From Bradyrhizobium yuanmingense (lineage in GTDB: Bacteria > Pseudomonadota > Alphaproteobacteria > Rhizobiales > Xanthobacteraceae): a stretch of DNA of 64,000 bases. The notes below the pieces were generated by a model. The model had not been told where the DNA came from. It was given only the letters and a program-made list of their open reading frames with translations, and ran no database searches. The stretch covers positions 62,001-126,000 of the forward strand of contig NZ_JARFML010000008.1 of the NCBI RefSeq assembly GCF_029167105.1. Direction: 5' to 3'. Both the position numbers and the translations under genes were made by a program. Of the stretch, positions 1 through 7,830 are shown in pieces; the first letter of the stretch is position 1; every line of letters starts with the position of its first letter.

Positions 1-204
1 CTCCTCGCAGGCCGCCTTGCGCTTCTCCAGCGTCGAATAGTCGAGGAAGGGAAACCGGACGGCGCGCTTGATCTTCAGCGCGCGCTTTGCGTCCAGGAAC
101 ACCGAGGCAGCATGCGTGTCGATGCGCGTCACGCCATGACGGTCGGTCAGCATCGCAAAGATGCGCTCCTGAGCCGCCGTGTCATCGTTCCTCGAAGCGG
201 ACAT
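1..204 (-). CDS. Bifunctional aminoglycoside phosphotransferase/ATP-binding protein, N-terminal part (runs off left edge)
   Basis: Only the first 68 residues are present; the gene continues beyond base 1. The visible part contains THAASVFLDAKRALKIKRAV followed by FPFLDYSTLEKRKAACEE. This matches the start of the rhizobial family that joins an APH-like kinase fold (COG2187) to a P-loop ATPase (COG0645). Substrate is unknown for the family. The ATG at 204 lies 11 bases after the stop of the upstream alcohol dehydrogenase gene on the same strand, so the two are probably co-transcribed from the FNR/FixK-type promoter near 1262. The catalytic part is outside the window, so activity cannot be judged. 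Confidence 0.75.
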   Translation of the reverse strand, partial: MSASRNDDTAAQERIFAMLTDRHGVTRIDTHAASVFLDAKRALKIKRAVRFPFLDYSTLEKRKAACEE

Positions 205-215
205 TCAAAGCACCA

Positions 216-1199
216 TCAGGGCGTCAGCACGGCCGCGCCGAGGATCCGGCCATTCCGCAGCATGGACAGGACCTCGTTGGCCTGCTCGAGCGGAAACGCC
301 GTGGTCTCGGTGCGAACGCCGGCTCGCGGCGCGACCTTGAGAAAATCGAGGCCGTCCTGCCGGGTCAGGTTGGCAACCGAGACCAGCTGCCGTTCCTGCC
401 ACAGCAGATCGTACGGAAAGCTCGGAATGTCGCTCATGTGGATGCCGGCGCAGACGACGCGGCCGCCTTTGCGCACGGCGCGCAACGCCGCCGGCACCAA
501 TTCGCCGGCTGGTGCGTAGATGATCGCGGCGTCGAGCGGCTCATCCGGCAGCTGGTCCGATGACCCCGCCCAGACGGCGCCGAGACGACGAGCAAGATCC
601 TGTGCAGCGGTATCGCCAGACCGCGTGAATGCATGGACGGAGCGCCCCTGCCAAGCCGCGACTTGCGCGATGATGTGGCCGGCCGCGCCGAAGCCATAGA
701 GACCGAGCCTCTCGGCGGGGCCGGCCAGGACCAGCGAGCGCCAGCCGATCAGCCCCGCGCACAGCAGAGGCGCAATCTCCACATCACTGCCGGCCTCGCC
801 GAGCGGAAAAGCGTAACGTGCGTCGGCGATAATGTGGGTCGCGTAGCCGCCGTCGCGCGTGTAGCCGGTGAACAGCGGTGTGTCGCAGAGGTTTTCCATG
901 CCCTCCCGGCAGAACCGGCATCTTCCGCAGGTGAAGCCGAGCCAGGGAATTCCGACGCGGTCACCAGGCGCATGTGTCGTCACATTCGCACCGATGAGGT
1001 CGACCCGGCCGACGATCTCGTGGCCAGGCACGATCGGATAGCGGATGCCGGGCAGCTCGGCGTCGACGAGATGAAGATCGGTCCGGCAGACACCGCAGGC
1101 GCTGATCTTCACCCGGATCTGACCCTCGCCTGGCATCGGATCAGGCCGCTCCTCCATCTGGAGCCGCGCTCGCGGGGTCGGCAACACCATCGCACGCAT
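216..1199 (-). CDS. Zinc-dependent alcohol dehydrogenase family protein
   Basis: 327 residues, full length for a medium-chain zinc alcohol dehydrogenase oxidising alcohols or reducing aldehydes with NAD(P). Catalytic zinc ligands are seen in GVCRTD (Cys38) and PGHE (His60-Glu61). The four structural-zinc cysteines are at about 91, 94, 97 and 105 (CGRCRFC...C). A glycine-rich nucleotide-binding stretch (GLYGFGAAGH) follows near 170. It is the first gene of a minus-strand unit with the phosphotransferase at the left edge. Its promoter carries a perfect TTGA-N6-TCAA box 70 bases upstream of the start, pointing to induction at low oxygen and a fermentative role. Substrate cannot be read from sequence. 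Confidence 0.9.
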   Translation of the reverse strand: MRAMVLPTPRARLQMEERPDPMPGEGQIRVKISACGVCRTDLHLVDAELPGIRYPIVPGHEIVGRVDLIGANVTTHAPGDRVGIPWLGFTCGRCRFCREGMENLCDTPLFTGYTRDGGYATHIIADARYAFPLGEAGSDVEIAPLLCAGLIGWRSLVLAGPAERLGLYGFGAAGHIIAQVAAWQGRSVHAFTRSGDTAAQDLARRLGAVWAGSSDQLPDEPLDAAIIYAPAGELVPAALRAVRKGGRVVCAGIHMSDIPSFPYDLLWQERQLVSVANLTRQDGLDFLKVAPRAGVRTETTAFPLEQANEVLSMLRNGRILGAAVLTP

Positions 1200-1234
1200 G
1201 TCTGTCTCCGGGGCGAACCGCTCCGATTGGACTA

Positions 1235-1275
1235 TCCATAGAATGACCAGGTGGCCAGTCCTTGACGTCAGTCAA
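1235..1275 (-). promoter_or_regulatory. FNR/FixK-type promoter for the alcohol dehydrogenase gene
   Basis: A perfect TTGACGTCAGTCAA box lies at 1262-1275. Reading leftwards on the minus strand, TATGGA at 1240-1235 is at -10 spacing if the box is centred at -41.5. The alcohol dehydrogenase ATG at 1199 follows. Confidence 0.7.
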
Positions 1276-1316
1276 CGCCCGTCCCCGGGGTCGATCGGAC
1301 GGAGTTTCCCCCGGTC

Positions 1317-1357
1317 TTGACGCGGATCAAGGGTCTCGACGACAGCCGGCCTATCAT
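1317..1357 (+). promoter_or_regulatory. FNR/FixK-type promoter for the stress protein gene
   Basis: A perfect TTGACGCGGATCAA box lies at 1317-1330, followed by TATCAT at 1352-1357 at the spacing of a class II FNR promoter. This predicts transcription starting near 1365, just before the AGGAG ribosome site and the ATG at 1378. Confidence 0.75.
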
Positions 1358-1377
1358 GGTGGCTGAGGAGAATTCCG

Positions 1378-2211
1378 ATGCCCATCAAGGACGTATTTCT
1401 GCCGCTTGTCGGCCAGCCGCGTGGGCCAGCCCTGGTTGCGATCGAGAAGTGCGTTTCTGTCGCCGCCGATCTCGGCGCCAGGATCACCGCGCTCGCGCTC
1501 GAGGAAGATGTTTTCGAGCGACCGAAGGTGATGCTGCCTGACGATCGCGAATTTGCGCAGGCCAGCCTCGAGGCAAGCGACATGCAGCAGCTGCTGAATG
1601 CCTTCACCGATGCGGCTTGCTGCGCCAACGTCCGCGCCCAGAGCCGGTCGGGCAAGGTGCCTGCGGATCAGATCGGAGCGATCCTGGCCGAGCACGCCCG
1701 CTTCAGCGACCTCACGCTGGTCCCCGTGAAACCGCATGACAGTCGAACGGAGACCATCGTGGAGGCGTTGTTGTTCGAATCCGGCCGACCGCTTCTGCTC
1801 TGTCCTGAACATCGCGCCGACGAGCTCCGGCCCGAGTTCGAGGACGTCGTGATTGCGTGGGATCATTCTGCACGGGCCGCGCGTGCGGTCGGCGATGCGT
1901 TGCCTATCCTTCAGGCTGCCAGTTCGGTTCGTGTGCTGACCGTGGCGGAGGACAAGACGGACGCGGTCGTCCGATCCGGAACGGCACTCGTCGACCATTT
2001 GCGGGAACACGGCGTCTTTGCCTCGTTCGAAACCACGAAGAGGGGCGGCAGCTCGACCGGCAAAGCATTGGGAAGCTGGGCGAATTCCCATGGCATCGAT
2101 GCGATCGTGATGGGCGCCTATCATCATTCTCGCCTGAACGAGATCGTGTGGGGCGGTGTGACAAAGACCGTCATTGGCCAGCCACCATGCTGGATTATGA
2201 TGTCGCACTAG
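1378..2211 (+). CDS. Universal stress protein, tandem UspA domains
   Basis: 277 residues forming two UspA-like domains (about 1-145 and 150-277), the usual length of the double-domain form. The second domain ends with a nucleotide-loop-like stretch, MGAYHHSRLNEIVWGGVTKT, resembling the G-x2-G-x9-G(S/T) ATP loop but with His-His replacing the usual glycines, so nucleotide binding is uncertain. Start is well supported by GAGGAG a few bases before the ATG. It is followed 63 bases later by the acyl-CoA synthetase/GNAT gene in the same direction. An FNR/FixK box 55 bases upstream of the start indicates oxygen-limited expression, as is common for such genes in Bradyrhizobium and Rhodopseudomonas. 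The exact ligand is unknown. Confidence 0.88.
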   Translation: MPIKDVFLPLVGQPRGPALVAIEKCVSVAADLGARITALALEEDVFERPKVMLPDDREFAQASLEASDMQQLLNAFTDAACCANVRAQSRSGKVPADQIGAILAEHARFSDLTLVPVKPHDSRTETIVEALLFESGRPLLLCPEHRADELRPEFEDVVIAWDHSARAARAVGDALPILQAASSVRVLTVAEDKTDAVVRSGTALVDHLREHGVFASFETTKRGGSSTGKALGSWANSHGIDAIVMGAYHHSRLNEIVWGGVTKTVIGQPPCWIMMSH

Positions 2212-2274
2212 GCGTCTTCTTCCAGTCTGATCCTCAATCATCGGAACCGCCGCCGGCGCGGCGCATTTGTTTTC

Positions 2275-4968
2275 ATGTCGACTTATCGTCTGAACAACCT
2301 GCTGTCGCCGCGCTCGGTTGCGCTCGTCGGCGCGAGCGCGCGTCCGGCGTCCGTTGGACGCGCGGTCCTGGAAAACATTCGGAAAGCGGGATTCAAGGGG
2401 CGGTTTGGCCTCGTCAATCCGCGCCATGCCGAGATCGGCGGCCTCGCGGCGGTGAAGAGCCTGGACAAGCTGGACTTCGTGCCCGTGCTCGTCGTCGTCA
2501 CCGCGCCCGCGGGCGAGATTCCAGGCATCGTCGAGCAGGCCGGCCGTCGCGGATCTGCGGGTGCGCTGATCGTCTCGGCGGGGCTCGGCCAGGGACCGGG
2601 ATCGCTGCACGAGGCGACCAGCGCTGCCGCCCGCAAACACGGCATGCGGCTGATCGGGCCGAACTGCCTCGGCATCATGATGCCCGGCGTCAGCCTGAAT
2701 GCCAGTTTCGCCGCGCACATGCCGGGGGCCGGCAACCTCGCGCTGATCTCGCAATCGGGCGCCATTGCCGCCGGCATGGTGGATTGGGCCGCGCAGCGCG
2801 GTGTCGGCTTCTCCGGCATCGTCTCGATCGGCGATCAGATCGACGTCGACATTGCCGATCTGCTCGACCATTTCGCGATGGATCACAAGACCCGCGCGAT
2901 CCTGCTCTACATCGAGGCGATCAAGGACGCGCGCAAGTTCATGTCGGCGGCGCGCGCCGCCGCGCGCGTGAAGCCCGTCGTGGTGGTGAAGTCCGGCCGC
3001 ATGGCGCAGGGTGCGAAGGCCGCTGCCACGCATACCGGGGCGCTCGCCGGTGCCGACGCCGTCTATGACGCGGCGTTCCGCCGCGCGGGCGTGCTGCGGG
3101 TATCCGATCTGCGTGAGCTGTTCGATTGTGCCGAGACACTCGGCCGGGTGGAATCGCCGACGGGAAAGCGTCTCGCCATCCTGACCAATGGTGGCGGCAT
3201 CGGCGTCCTCGCCGTCGATCGATTGGTCGAGCTCGGAGGTATTCCGGCAACCATCTCGACTGATGCGCGCAGCAAGCTCGATGCGGCGCTGCCGCCGACC
3301 TGGTCCGGTGCAAACCCGGTCGACATCGTGGGTGACGCCGACGCTGCGCGTTACGCAGCGGCGCTGCAGGAGCTGCTGGCCGATCGCGACAACGACGCAG
3401 TCCTCGTCCTCAACGTGCAGACGGCGATCGCATCGGCCGCCGAGATCGCCAGGACCGTGACGGAGCTCGTGGCCAAGTATCGCGAGCAGCACCGGCGATG
3501 GGCAAAGCCCGTGCTGGCGGCCTGGGTCGGCGCCGATCAGCACATCATCCAGGCACTCTCCAGCGCCGGCGTGCCGAACTATCCGACCGAGGACGACGCC
3601 GTGCGCGGCTTCATGCATCTGGTCCGGCACCGCGAAGTGGTGGAGGAGCTGACCCAGGTGCCTCCCGCGATGCCCGATACGTTCGTTCCGGATGCCAGGG
3701 GGGCGAGAGAGATCGTCACAGCCGCGATCGCGGACGGCCGCCAGTGGCTCGAACCCGTCGAGATCAAGCACCTGCTCGAAGCCTACGATATCGCGATGAT
3801 GCCGACCTATGCGGCAGCCGATGTCGAGCAGGCGGTAACCTATGCAAAGGACATCTTCGCGCAAGGCGGGACCGTCGTGCTGAAGATCATGTCGCGGGAC
3901 ATCACCCACAAATCCGACGTCGGCGGCGTCGTGCTCAACCTGACGACGCCGGAGGCCGTGCGTGCGGCGGCGACGGACATTCTTGCGCGAGCGCGAAAGC
4001 TGCGGCCCGAGGCGCGCATCGGCGGCGTCATCGTCCAGGCCATGGTCGTCAAGGCAAAGGCGCGCGAGCTGATCCTCGGCCTTGCCGACGATCCGACCTT
4101 CGGCACGGTGGTGGTTTTCGGCCGCGGCGGCACGGCGGTGGAGATCATCAACGACAAGGCGCTGGCGCTGCCGCCGCTCGACCTGCAGCTGGCCCGCGAT
4201 CTGATCGACCGCACGCGCGTGTCGCGGCTGCTTAAGGCCTATCGGGACGTGCCGGCGGTGAAGCACGACGCCGTCGCCATGGTGCTGGTCAAGCTGGCGC
4301 AGATGGCGGCCGACATTCCCGAGATCCGCGAATTCGACATCAACCCGCTGCTGGCCGACGAAACCGGCGTGACCGCGGTGGATGCCCGCGTCGCGGTCGG
4401 GCCGCCACAGCGGAAGTTCGCCGGCTCCGGCCCGGCCAATTTCGCCGTTCGCGCTTATCCGTCGCAATGGGAGCGCCGCCTCAAGCTCAAGGAGGACTGG
4501 CGCATCTTCGTTCGGCCCATGCGTCCCGAGGACGAGCCGACCATCCACGAATTCCTGCGTCACGTCACGGCGCACGACCTTCGCCTGCGCTTCTTCGCCC
4601 CGATGAAGGAGTTCACCCATGAATTCATCGCACGCCTGACCCAGCTCGACTATGCGCGCGCGATGGCCTTCATCGCATTCGAGGAGGCCAGCGGCGAAAT
4701 GGTCGGCGTGGTTCGGCTCCATTCCGACTCGATCTACGAGACCGGCGAATACGCGATCCTGCTGCGGTCTGACCTCAAGGGCAGGGGACTCGGCTGGGCC
4801 CTCATGCAGCTGATCATCGATTACGCGCGGTCGGAAGGATTGAAGACCATATCGGGCGACGTGCTGCAGGAGAACACCGTCATGCTGGACATGTGCCGGC
4901 AGCTCGGCTTCGAGGTCAAGCCGGACCCGGCCGAGCCTGAGATCTGCGACGTCAGGCTGAAGCTCTGA
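2275..4968 (+). CDS. Bifunctional ADP-forming acetate--CoA ligase family protein / GNAT N-acetyltransferase
   Basis: 897 residues. Residues 1-135 form a CoA-binding Rossmann domain (SVALVGAS near 15). Residues 150-460 form two succinyl-CoA-synthetase-like domains, with the expected ISQSGAIAAG and a KSGR segment. An ATP-grasp domain spans about 485-700 (VVLKIMSRDITHKSDVGGV). A GNAT domain spans about 735-890 (FVRPMRPEDEPTIHEFLRHV and a LKGRGLGWALMQ acetyl-CoA loop). Proteins with this order include lysine acetyltransferases of the Salmonella Pat type and true ADP-forming synthetases. The KSDVGG stretch suggests the ATP-grasp part is conserved, but I cannot tell whether it is catalytic. Co-expression with the stress protein suggests a role in acetyl-CoA or protein acetylation balance at low oxygen. 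Confidence 0.88.
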   Translation: MSTYRLNNLLSPRSVALVGASARPASVGRAVLENIRKAGFKGRFGLVNPRHAEIGGLAAVKSLDKLDFVPVLVVVTAPAGEIPGIVEQAGRRGSAGALIVSAGLGQGPGSLHEATSAAARKHGMRLIGPNCLGIMMPGVSLNASFAAHMPGAGNLALISQSGAIAAGMVDWAAQRGVGFSGIVSIGDQIDVDIADLLDHFAMDHKTRAILLYIEAIKDARKFMSAARAAARVKPVVVVKSGRMAQGAKAAATHTGALAGADAVYDAAFRRAGVLRVSDLRELFDCAETLGRVESPTGKRLAILTNGGGIGVLAVDRLVELGGIPATISTDARSKLDAALPPTWSGANPVDIVGDADAARYAAALQELLADRDNDAVLVLNVQTAIASAAEIARTVTELVAKYREQHRRWAKPVLAAWVGADQHIIQALSSAGVPNYPTEDDAVRGFMHLVRHREVVEELTQVPPAMPDTFVPDARGAREIVTAAIADGRQWLEPVEIKHLLEAYDIAMMPTYAAADVEQAVTYAKDIFAQGGTVVLKIMSRDITHKSDVGGVVLNLTTPEAVRAAATDILARARKLRPEARIGGVIVQAMVVKAKARELILGLADDPTFGTVVVFGRGGTAVEIINDKALALPPLDLQLARDLIDRTRVSRLLKAYRDVPAVKHDAVAMVLVKLAQMAADIPEIREFDINPLLADETGVTAVDARVAVGPPQRKFAGSGPANFAVRAYPSQWERRLKLKEDWRIFVRPMRPEDEPTIHEFLRHVTAHDLRLRFFAPMKEFTHEFIARLTQLDYARAMAFIAFEEASGEMVGVVRLHSDSIYETGEYAILLRSDLKGRGLGWALMQLIIDYARSEGLKTISGDVLQENTVMLDMCRQLGFEVKPDPAEPEICDVRLKL

Positions 4969-4977
4969 TCGCGTCAG

Positions 4978-5466
4978 CTACGAGCGCGCCTCGGCCGAAT
5001 TTGCATCATCGGACGTCCTGGTCGTCGCCCGCAGAGTCTTGATGATGACCGCGATCAGCGGCAGCAGCACCGGCACGATCGTGCTGAGCGGATGATGCAC
5101 CGCGCCCGACACCTGGGCCTGGAGCGCACGCGCCTCGAGCTGGAGGGCTTCGATGGAGGTGTCGTGAATTTCGTTGGCGAGCTCGATGTCACGCCCCGAC
5201 GGAGCGCGGCCGGCGATCAGGAAGAGAGCGGCCGCAATGACGAAATTGACGGCGCCGAGGATGGCAGCCGCGGCAATCGCGCTCCAGATCTGCACCAGCG
5301 CGAAATAGGCCGACAGCTCCAGCATCAGCAGCCCGAACGCGGCGATCAGCGCCGCGAAGGCGCGCAGGCCGAGGCCGATCAGCAAATGGCGCAGCCTGAT
5401 GTCGGCGATGATCCTGTCGGTGCGCCATAGCACGCGCAGATGTTTGACGACATTCTCGGTATTCAC
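4978..5466 (-). CDS. Phage-holin-like membrane protein (DUF1469 type)
   Basis: 162 residues with two central hydrophobic segments (about 28-55 and 60-88) and a third near 130-145, flanked by charged helices. This looks like the Phage_holin_3_6/DUF1469 family, widespread in bacteria and not tied to prophage. The start is GTG at 5466; the stop of the preceding gene occupies 5469-5467, so the two genes abut with no spacer and are probably translationally coupled. The pair with a DUF883-like protein is typical of envelope-stress operons. Expression is expected from the FNR/FixK promoter at 5773-5813. Function is unproven. Confidence 0.7.
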   Translation of the reverse strand: MNTENVVKHLRVLWRTDRIIADIRLRHLLIGLGLRAFAALIAAFGLLMLELSAYFALVQIWSAIAAAAILGAVNFVIAAALFLIAGRAPSGRDIELANEIHDTSIEALQLEARALQAQVSGAVHHPLSTIVPVLLPLIAVIIKTLRATTRTSDDANSAEARS

Positions 5467-5742
5467 CTAGTGTCTCCTCAGCATGAAGCCGACAACCACA
5501 CCCAGCGCGAAGGCGGAGGCGAGCGAGGCAATCGGACGCTCCGCAACGAGGCCCCGGAGCTGCTCCCCCTCCTGTTCAACGGTCTCGCCGAGCTCGGCGA
5601 GTGCGGCCCTGATCTGATCGGCGAGCGCATCAGTGCGAGCTTTCGAGCTCTCGAACATCTGTTCGCCGGCGGTGCTCAACAGGCGCGTGACGTCGACCTT
5701 TAGCCCGCGCAATTCCTCGCTCATCCTGTCACTGTCGAACAT
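5467..5742 (-). CDS. Small ElaB/YqjD (DUF883)-like tail-anchored membrane protein
   Basis: 91 residues: a soluble amphipathic helix region (about 8-66) and one C-terminal membrane segment (IASLASAFALGVVVGFML) ending in Arg-Arg-His. This is the layout of YqjD/ElaB proteins, which tether ribosomes or other partners to the inner membrane in stationary phase. The ATG at 5742 is chosen because GAGGA lies about ten bases upstream; a longer open frame reaching further right runs through the divergent promoter and is unlikely. It is first in a two-gene unit with the holin-like gene. Confidence 0.72.
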   Translation of the reverse strand: MFDSDRMSEELRGLKVDVTRLLSTAGEQMFESSKARTDALADQIRAALAELGETVEQEGEQLRGLVAERPIASLASAFALGVVVGFMLRRH

Positions 5743-5772
5743 GGATTTGGTGTCCTCATTGCATCCGACCCA

Positions 5773-5813
5773 GCCTAAGACCGGCCCGCGCGATCGCGCT
5801 TGATTTGCGTCAA
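5773..5813 (-). promoter_or_regulatory. FNR/FixK-type promoter for the DUF883/holin-like pair
   Basis: A perfect TTGATTTGCGTCAA box at 5800-5813, about 64 bases upstream of the ATG at 5742. TTAGGC at 5778-5773 is a weak -10 candidate at the right distance. Confidence 0.6.
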
Positions 5814-5836
5814 GAGGCGGGAGCCCGTCCGGAGGC

Positions 5837-5877
5837 TTGAGACAGGTCAATCCGGCCGCCACATGCTGGCCTAGAAA
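5837..5877 (+). promoter_or_regulatory. FNR/FixK-type promoter for the Mla-like transporter operon
   Basis: A perfect TTGAGACAGGTCAA box at 5837-5850, with TAGAAA at 5872-5877 as -10. The predicted start near 5885 would leave the ATG at 5888 almost leaderless, which favours the GTG at 5921 (with GAGG before it) as translation start of the permease. Confidence 0.68.
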
Positions 5878-5920
5878 TGCCGGCTGAATGGGGACCGATT
5901 GTCCCGATGAGGTGGAAAGC

Positions 5921-7057
5921 GTGAACCACGAACCGCTGCTGCACGTGACACCGTCCGGCGACGTGCTGAAATTGCGCCCCGAAGGGCCCTGGACCGCCGC
6001 GAACGTGGTGACGCTTGAGATCTTGTCCCGCTCGGTCGGGGCCGACGTCGATCGTTCGCGCGCCGTAACCTTGGACATGTCGGGCATCAGCGCGCTCGAT
6101 ACGCTCGGCGCCTGGGTCCTGGAGAAGCTGTCGCGCAAGGCCGCCTCGTCAGGCAGGCCAGCCGAGTTCGTCGGCGTCGCCGATCATTTCAGCGGGCTGA
6201 TGGACGAGGTGCGCCAGGTCAACCGCCGCACGCCGGCTCCGGCGGCCGCGCCCAATCCGGTTCTGGCGCGGCTGGGTGATCTCGGGAAGTCCACGGTCGG
6301 GGCGCGCGAGGACATCACGATCTTCCTCCAGATGCTCGGCGCCTTGTTCATGGCCGTCATCGGTGTGCTGCGCCGGCCGCGTTCGTTGCGGCTGACCTCT
6401 CTGGTGTATCAGCTCTACCGCATCGGCTGGCAGGCGATCCCCATCGTCACGCTGATCACCTTCCTGATCGGCGCCATCATCGCACAGCAGGGCTTCTTCC
6501 ACTTCCGCAGGTTCGGCGCGGAATCGTATACGGTCGACATGGTCGGCATCCTGGTGCTGCGCGAGCTCGGCGTACTGATCGTCGCCATCATGGTCGCAGG
6601 ACGGTCGGGGAGCGCCTACACCGCCGAGCTTGGCTCGATGAAGATGCGCGAGGAGATCGACGCGCTCTCGACCATGGGGCTCGATCCGGTCGACGTCCTG
6701 ATCCTGCCGCGCGTTGCGGCCCTGGTCGTTGCGCTGCCCATCCTCACCTTCATCGGATCGATCGCCGCGCTCTATGGCGGCGGGCTGGTCGCGCAGTTCT
6801 ACGGCGACATGGGGCCGGCGATCTACATCGCGCGCCTGCACGAGGCCATTTCCGTCACCCATTTCGAAGTCGGCATCCTGAAGGCGCCGTTCATGGCGCT
6901 GGTGATCGGGATCGTAGCCTGCAGCGAGGGATTGCGCGTCAAGGGCAGCGCGGAGTCGCTGGGGCGGCAGACCACGACGTCGGTGGTGAAATCGATCTTC
7001 CTGGTGATCGTGCTCGACGGCCTGTTCGCGATCTTCTTTGCTTCGATCGGAATGTGA
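5921..7057 (+). CDS. mlaE: MlaE-family lipid ABC transporter permease with N-terminal STAS domain
   Basis: 378 residues from GTG 5921. The first 90 or so form a STAS-like domain (VTLDMSGISALDTLGAWVLE), as in MlaB, here fused to the permease. The rest is an MlaE/TtgG-type inner-membrane permease with about five to six membrane segments and the conserved EIDALSTMGLDPVDVLILPR coupling loop. Such permeases move phospholipids between inner and outer membranes. An in-frame ATG at 5888 exists but sits on the predicted transcription start. The stop overlaps the start of the ATPase gene, so permease, ATPase and MCE protein form one operon, probably induced at low oxygen. Fusion of STAS to MlaE is usual in alphaproteobacteria. 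Confidence 0.88.
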   Translation: MNHEPLLHVTPSGDVLKLRPEGPWTAANVVTLEILSRSVGADVDRSRAVTLDMSGISALDTLGAWVLEKLSRKAASSGRPAEFVGVADHFSGLMDEVRQVNRRTPAPAAAPNPVLARLGDLGKSTVGAREDITIFLQMLGALFMAVIGVLRRPRSLRLTSLVYQLYRIGWQAIPIVTLITFLIGAIIAQQGFFHFRRFGAESYTVDMVGILVLRELGVLIVAIMVAGRSGSAYTAELGSMKMREEIDALSTMGLDPVDVLILPRVAALVVALPILTFIGSIAALYGGGLVAQFYGDMGPAIYIARLHEAISVTHFEVGILKAPFMALVIGIVACSEGLRVKGSAESLGRQTTTSVVKSIFLVIVLDGLFAIFFASIGM

Positions 7058-7827
7058 CGATGGAAGAATCGCAAGATCAGTTCGCGATCCGCGTCCGCGA
7101 TCTCGTGGTCGGCTTCGGTCGTCAGACCGTGCTCGACCATCTGTCGCTCGACGTCCGCCGCGGCGAGATCCTCGGGCTGGTGGGCGCATCCGGCGGCGGC
7201 AAGTCGGTCTTGATGCGGACCATCATCGGCCTCATCCCGCGCCGGAGCGGGACCATCGAGGTCATGGGACAATCCGCCGGTGGCCACGGCCGCGGCGCAG
7301 CGATGGCCTGGGGCATCCTGTTCCAGCACGGCGCGCTGTTCTCCTCGCTGACGGTGCGCCAGAACGTCCAGTTTCCCTTGCGCGAAAATCTCGTCCTGTC
7401 GCAGGAGCTGATGGATGAGATCGCGATCGCCAAGCTCGAAATGGTCGGTCTGCGTGCCGAGGACGCCGACAAATATCCGGCGGAGCTGTCCGGCGGCATG
7501 ACCAAGCGGGTGGCGCTGGCGCGCGCGCTCGCACTCGATCCGCCGATCCTATTCCTGGACGAGCCGACCTCGGGCCTCGACCCCATCGCCGCCGGCGAGT
7601 TCGACGCGCTGATCAAGACGCTGCAAAAGACGCTTGAGCTCACCGTGTTCATGGTGACCCATGACCTTGCGAGCCTGACCACGGTCTGCGATCGCGTCGC
7701 CGCGCTCGCCGACGGCAAGATCGTGGCGATCGGCCCGATGCGCGAATTGCTGCAATCCGAGCATCCCTGGGTGCGCGCCTATTTCCACGGTAAGCGCTCA
7801 CAGATGCTGCAACACGAGATGAGATGA
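7054..7827 (+). CDS. mlaF: MlaF-family lipid ABC transporter ATP-binding protein
   Basis: 257 residues, complete ABC ATPase: Walker A GASGGGKS (about residue 46), Q-loop region FQHGALFSSLTV, signature LSGGMTKR, Walker B ILFLDEPTSGLD and the switch histidine in MVTHD. It pairs with the upstream STAS-MlaE permease, overlapping its stop codon. Two starts are possible: GTG 7054 inside the previous stop region and ATG 7060 two codons later. The ILFQHGALFSSLTV segment and GMTKR are typical of Mla/Ttg2 ATPases rather than of general ABC importers. Confidence 0.9.
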   Translation: MTMEESQDQFAIRVRDLVVGFGRQTVLDHLSLDVRRGEILGLVGASGGGKSVLMRTIIGLIPRRSGTIEVMGQSAGGHGRGAAMAWGILFQHGALFSSLTVRQNVQFPLRENLVLSQELMDEIAIAKLEMVGLRAEDADKYPAELSGGMTKRVALARALALDPPILFLDEPTSGLDPIAAGEFDALIKTLQKTLELTVFMVTHDLASLTTVCDRVAALADGKIVAIGPMRELLQSEHPWVRAYFHGKRSQMLQHEMR

Positions 7828-7830
7828 GAG

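Noticed and set aside
1354..4722. A 1122-codon frame on the minus strand across the stress protein and ACS-GNAT genes
   Set aside because: Rich in Arg and His, without family motifs, and fully antisense to two well supported genes; a typical shadow frame in GC-rich DNA.
4978..5466. Prophage signal from a phage-holin-like protein
   Set aside because: DUF1469 holin-like proteins are ordinary chromosomal membrane proteins; no other phage genes or attachment sites are near.
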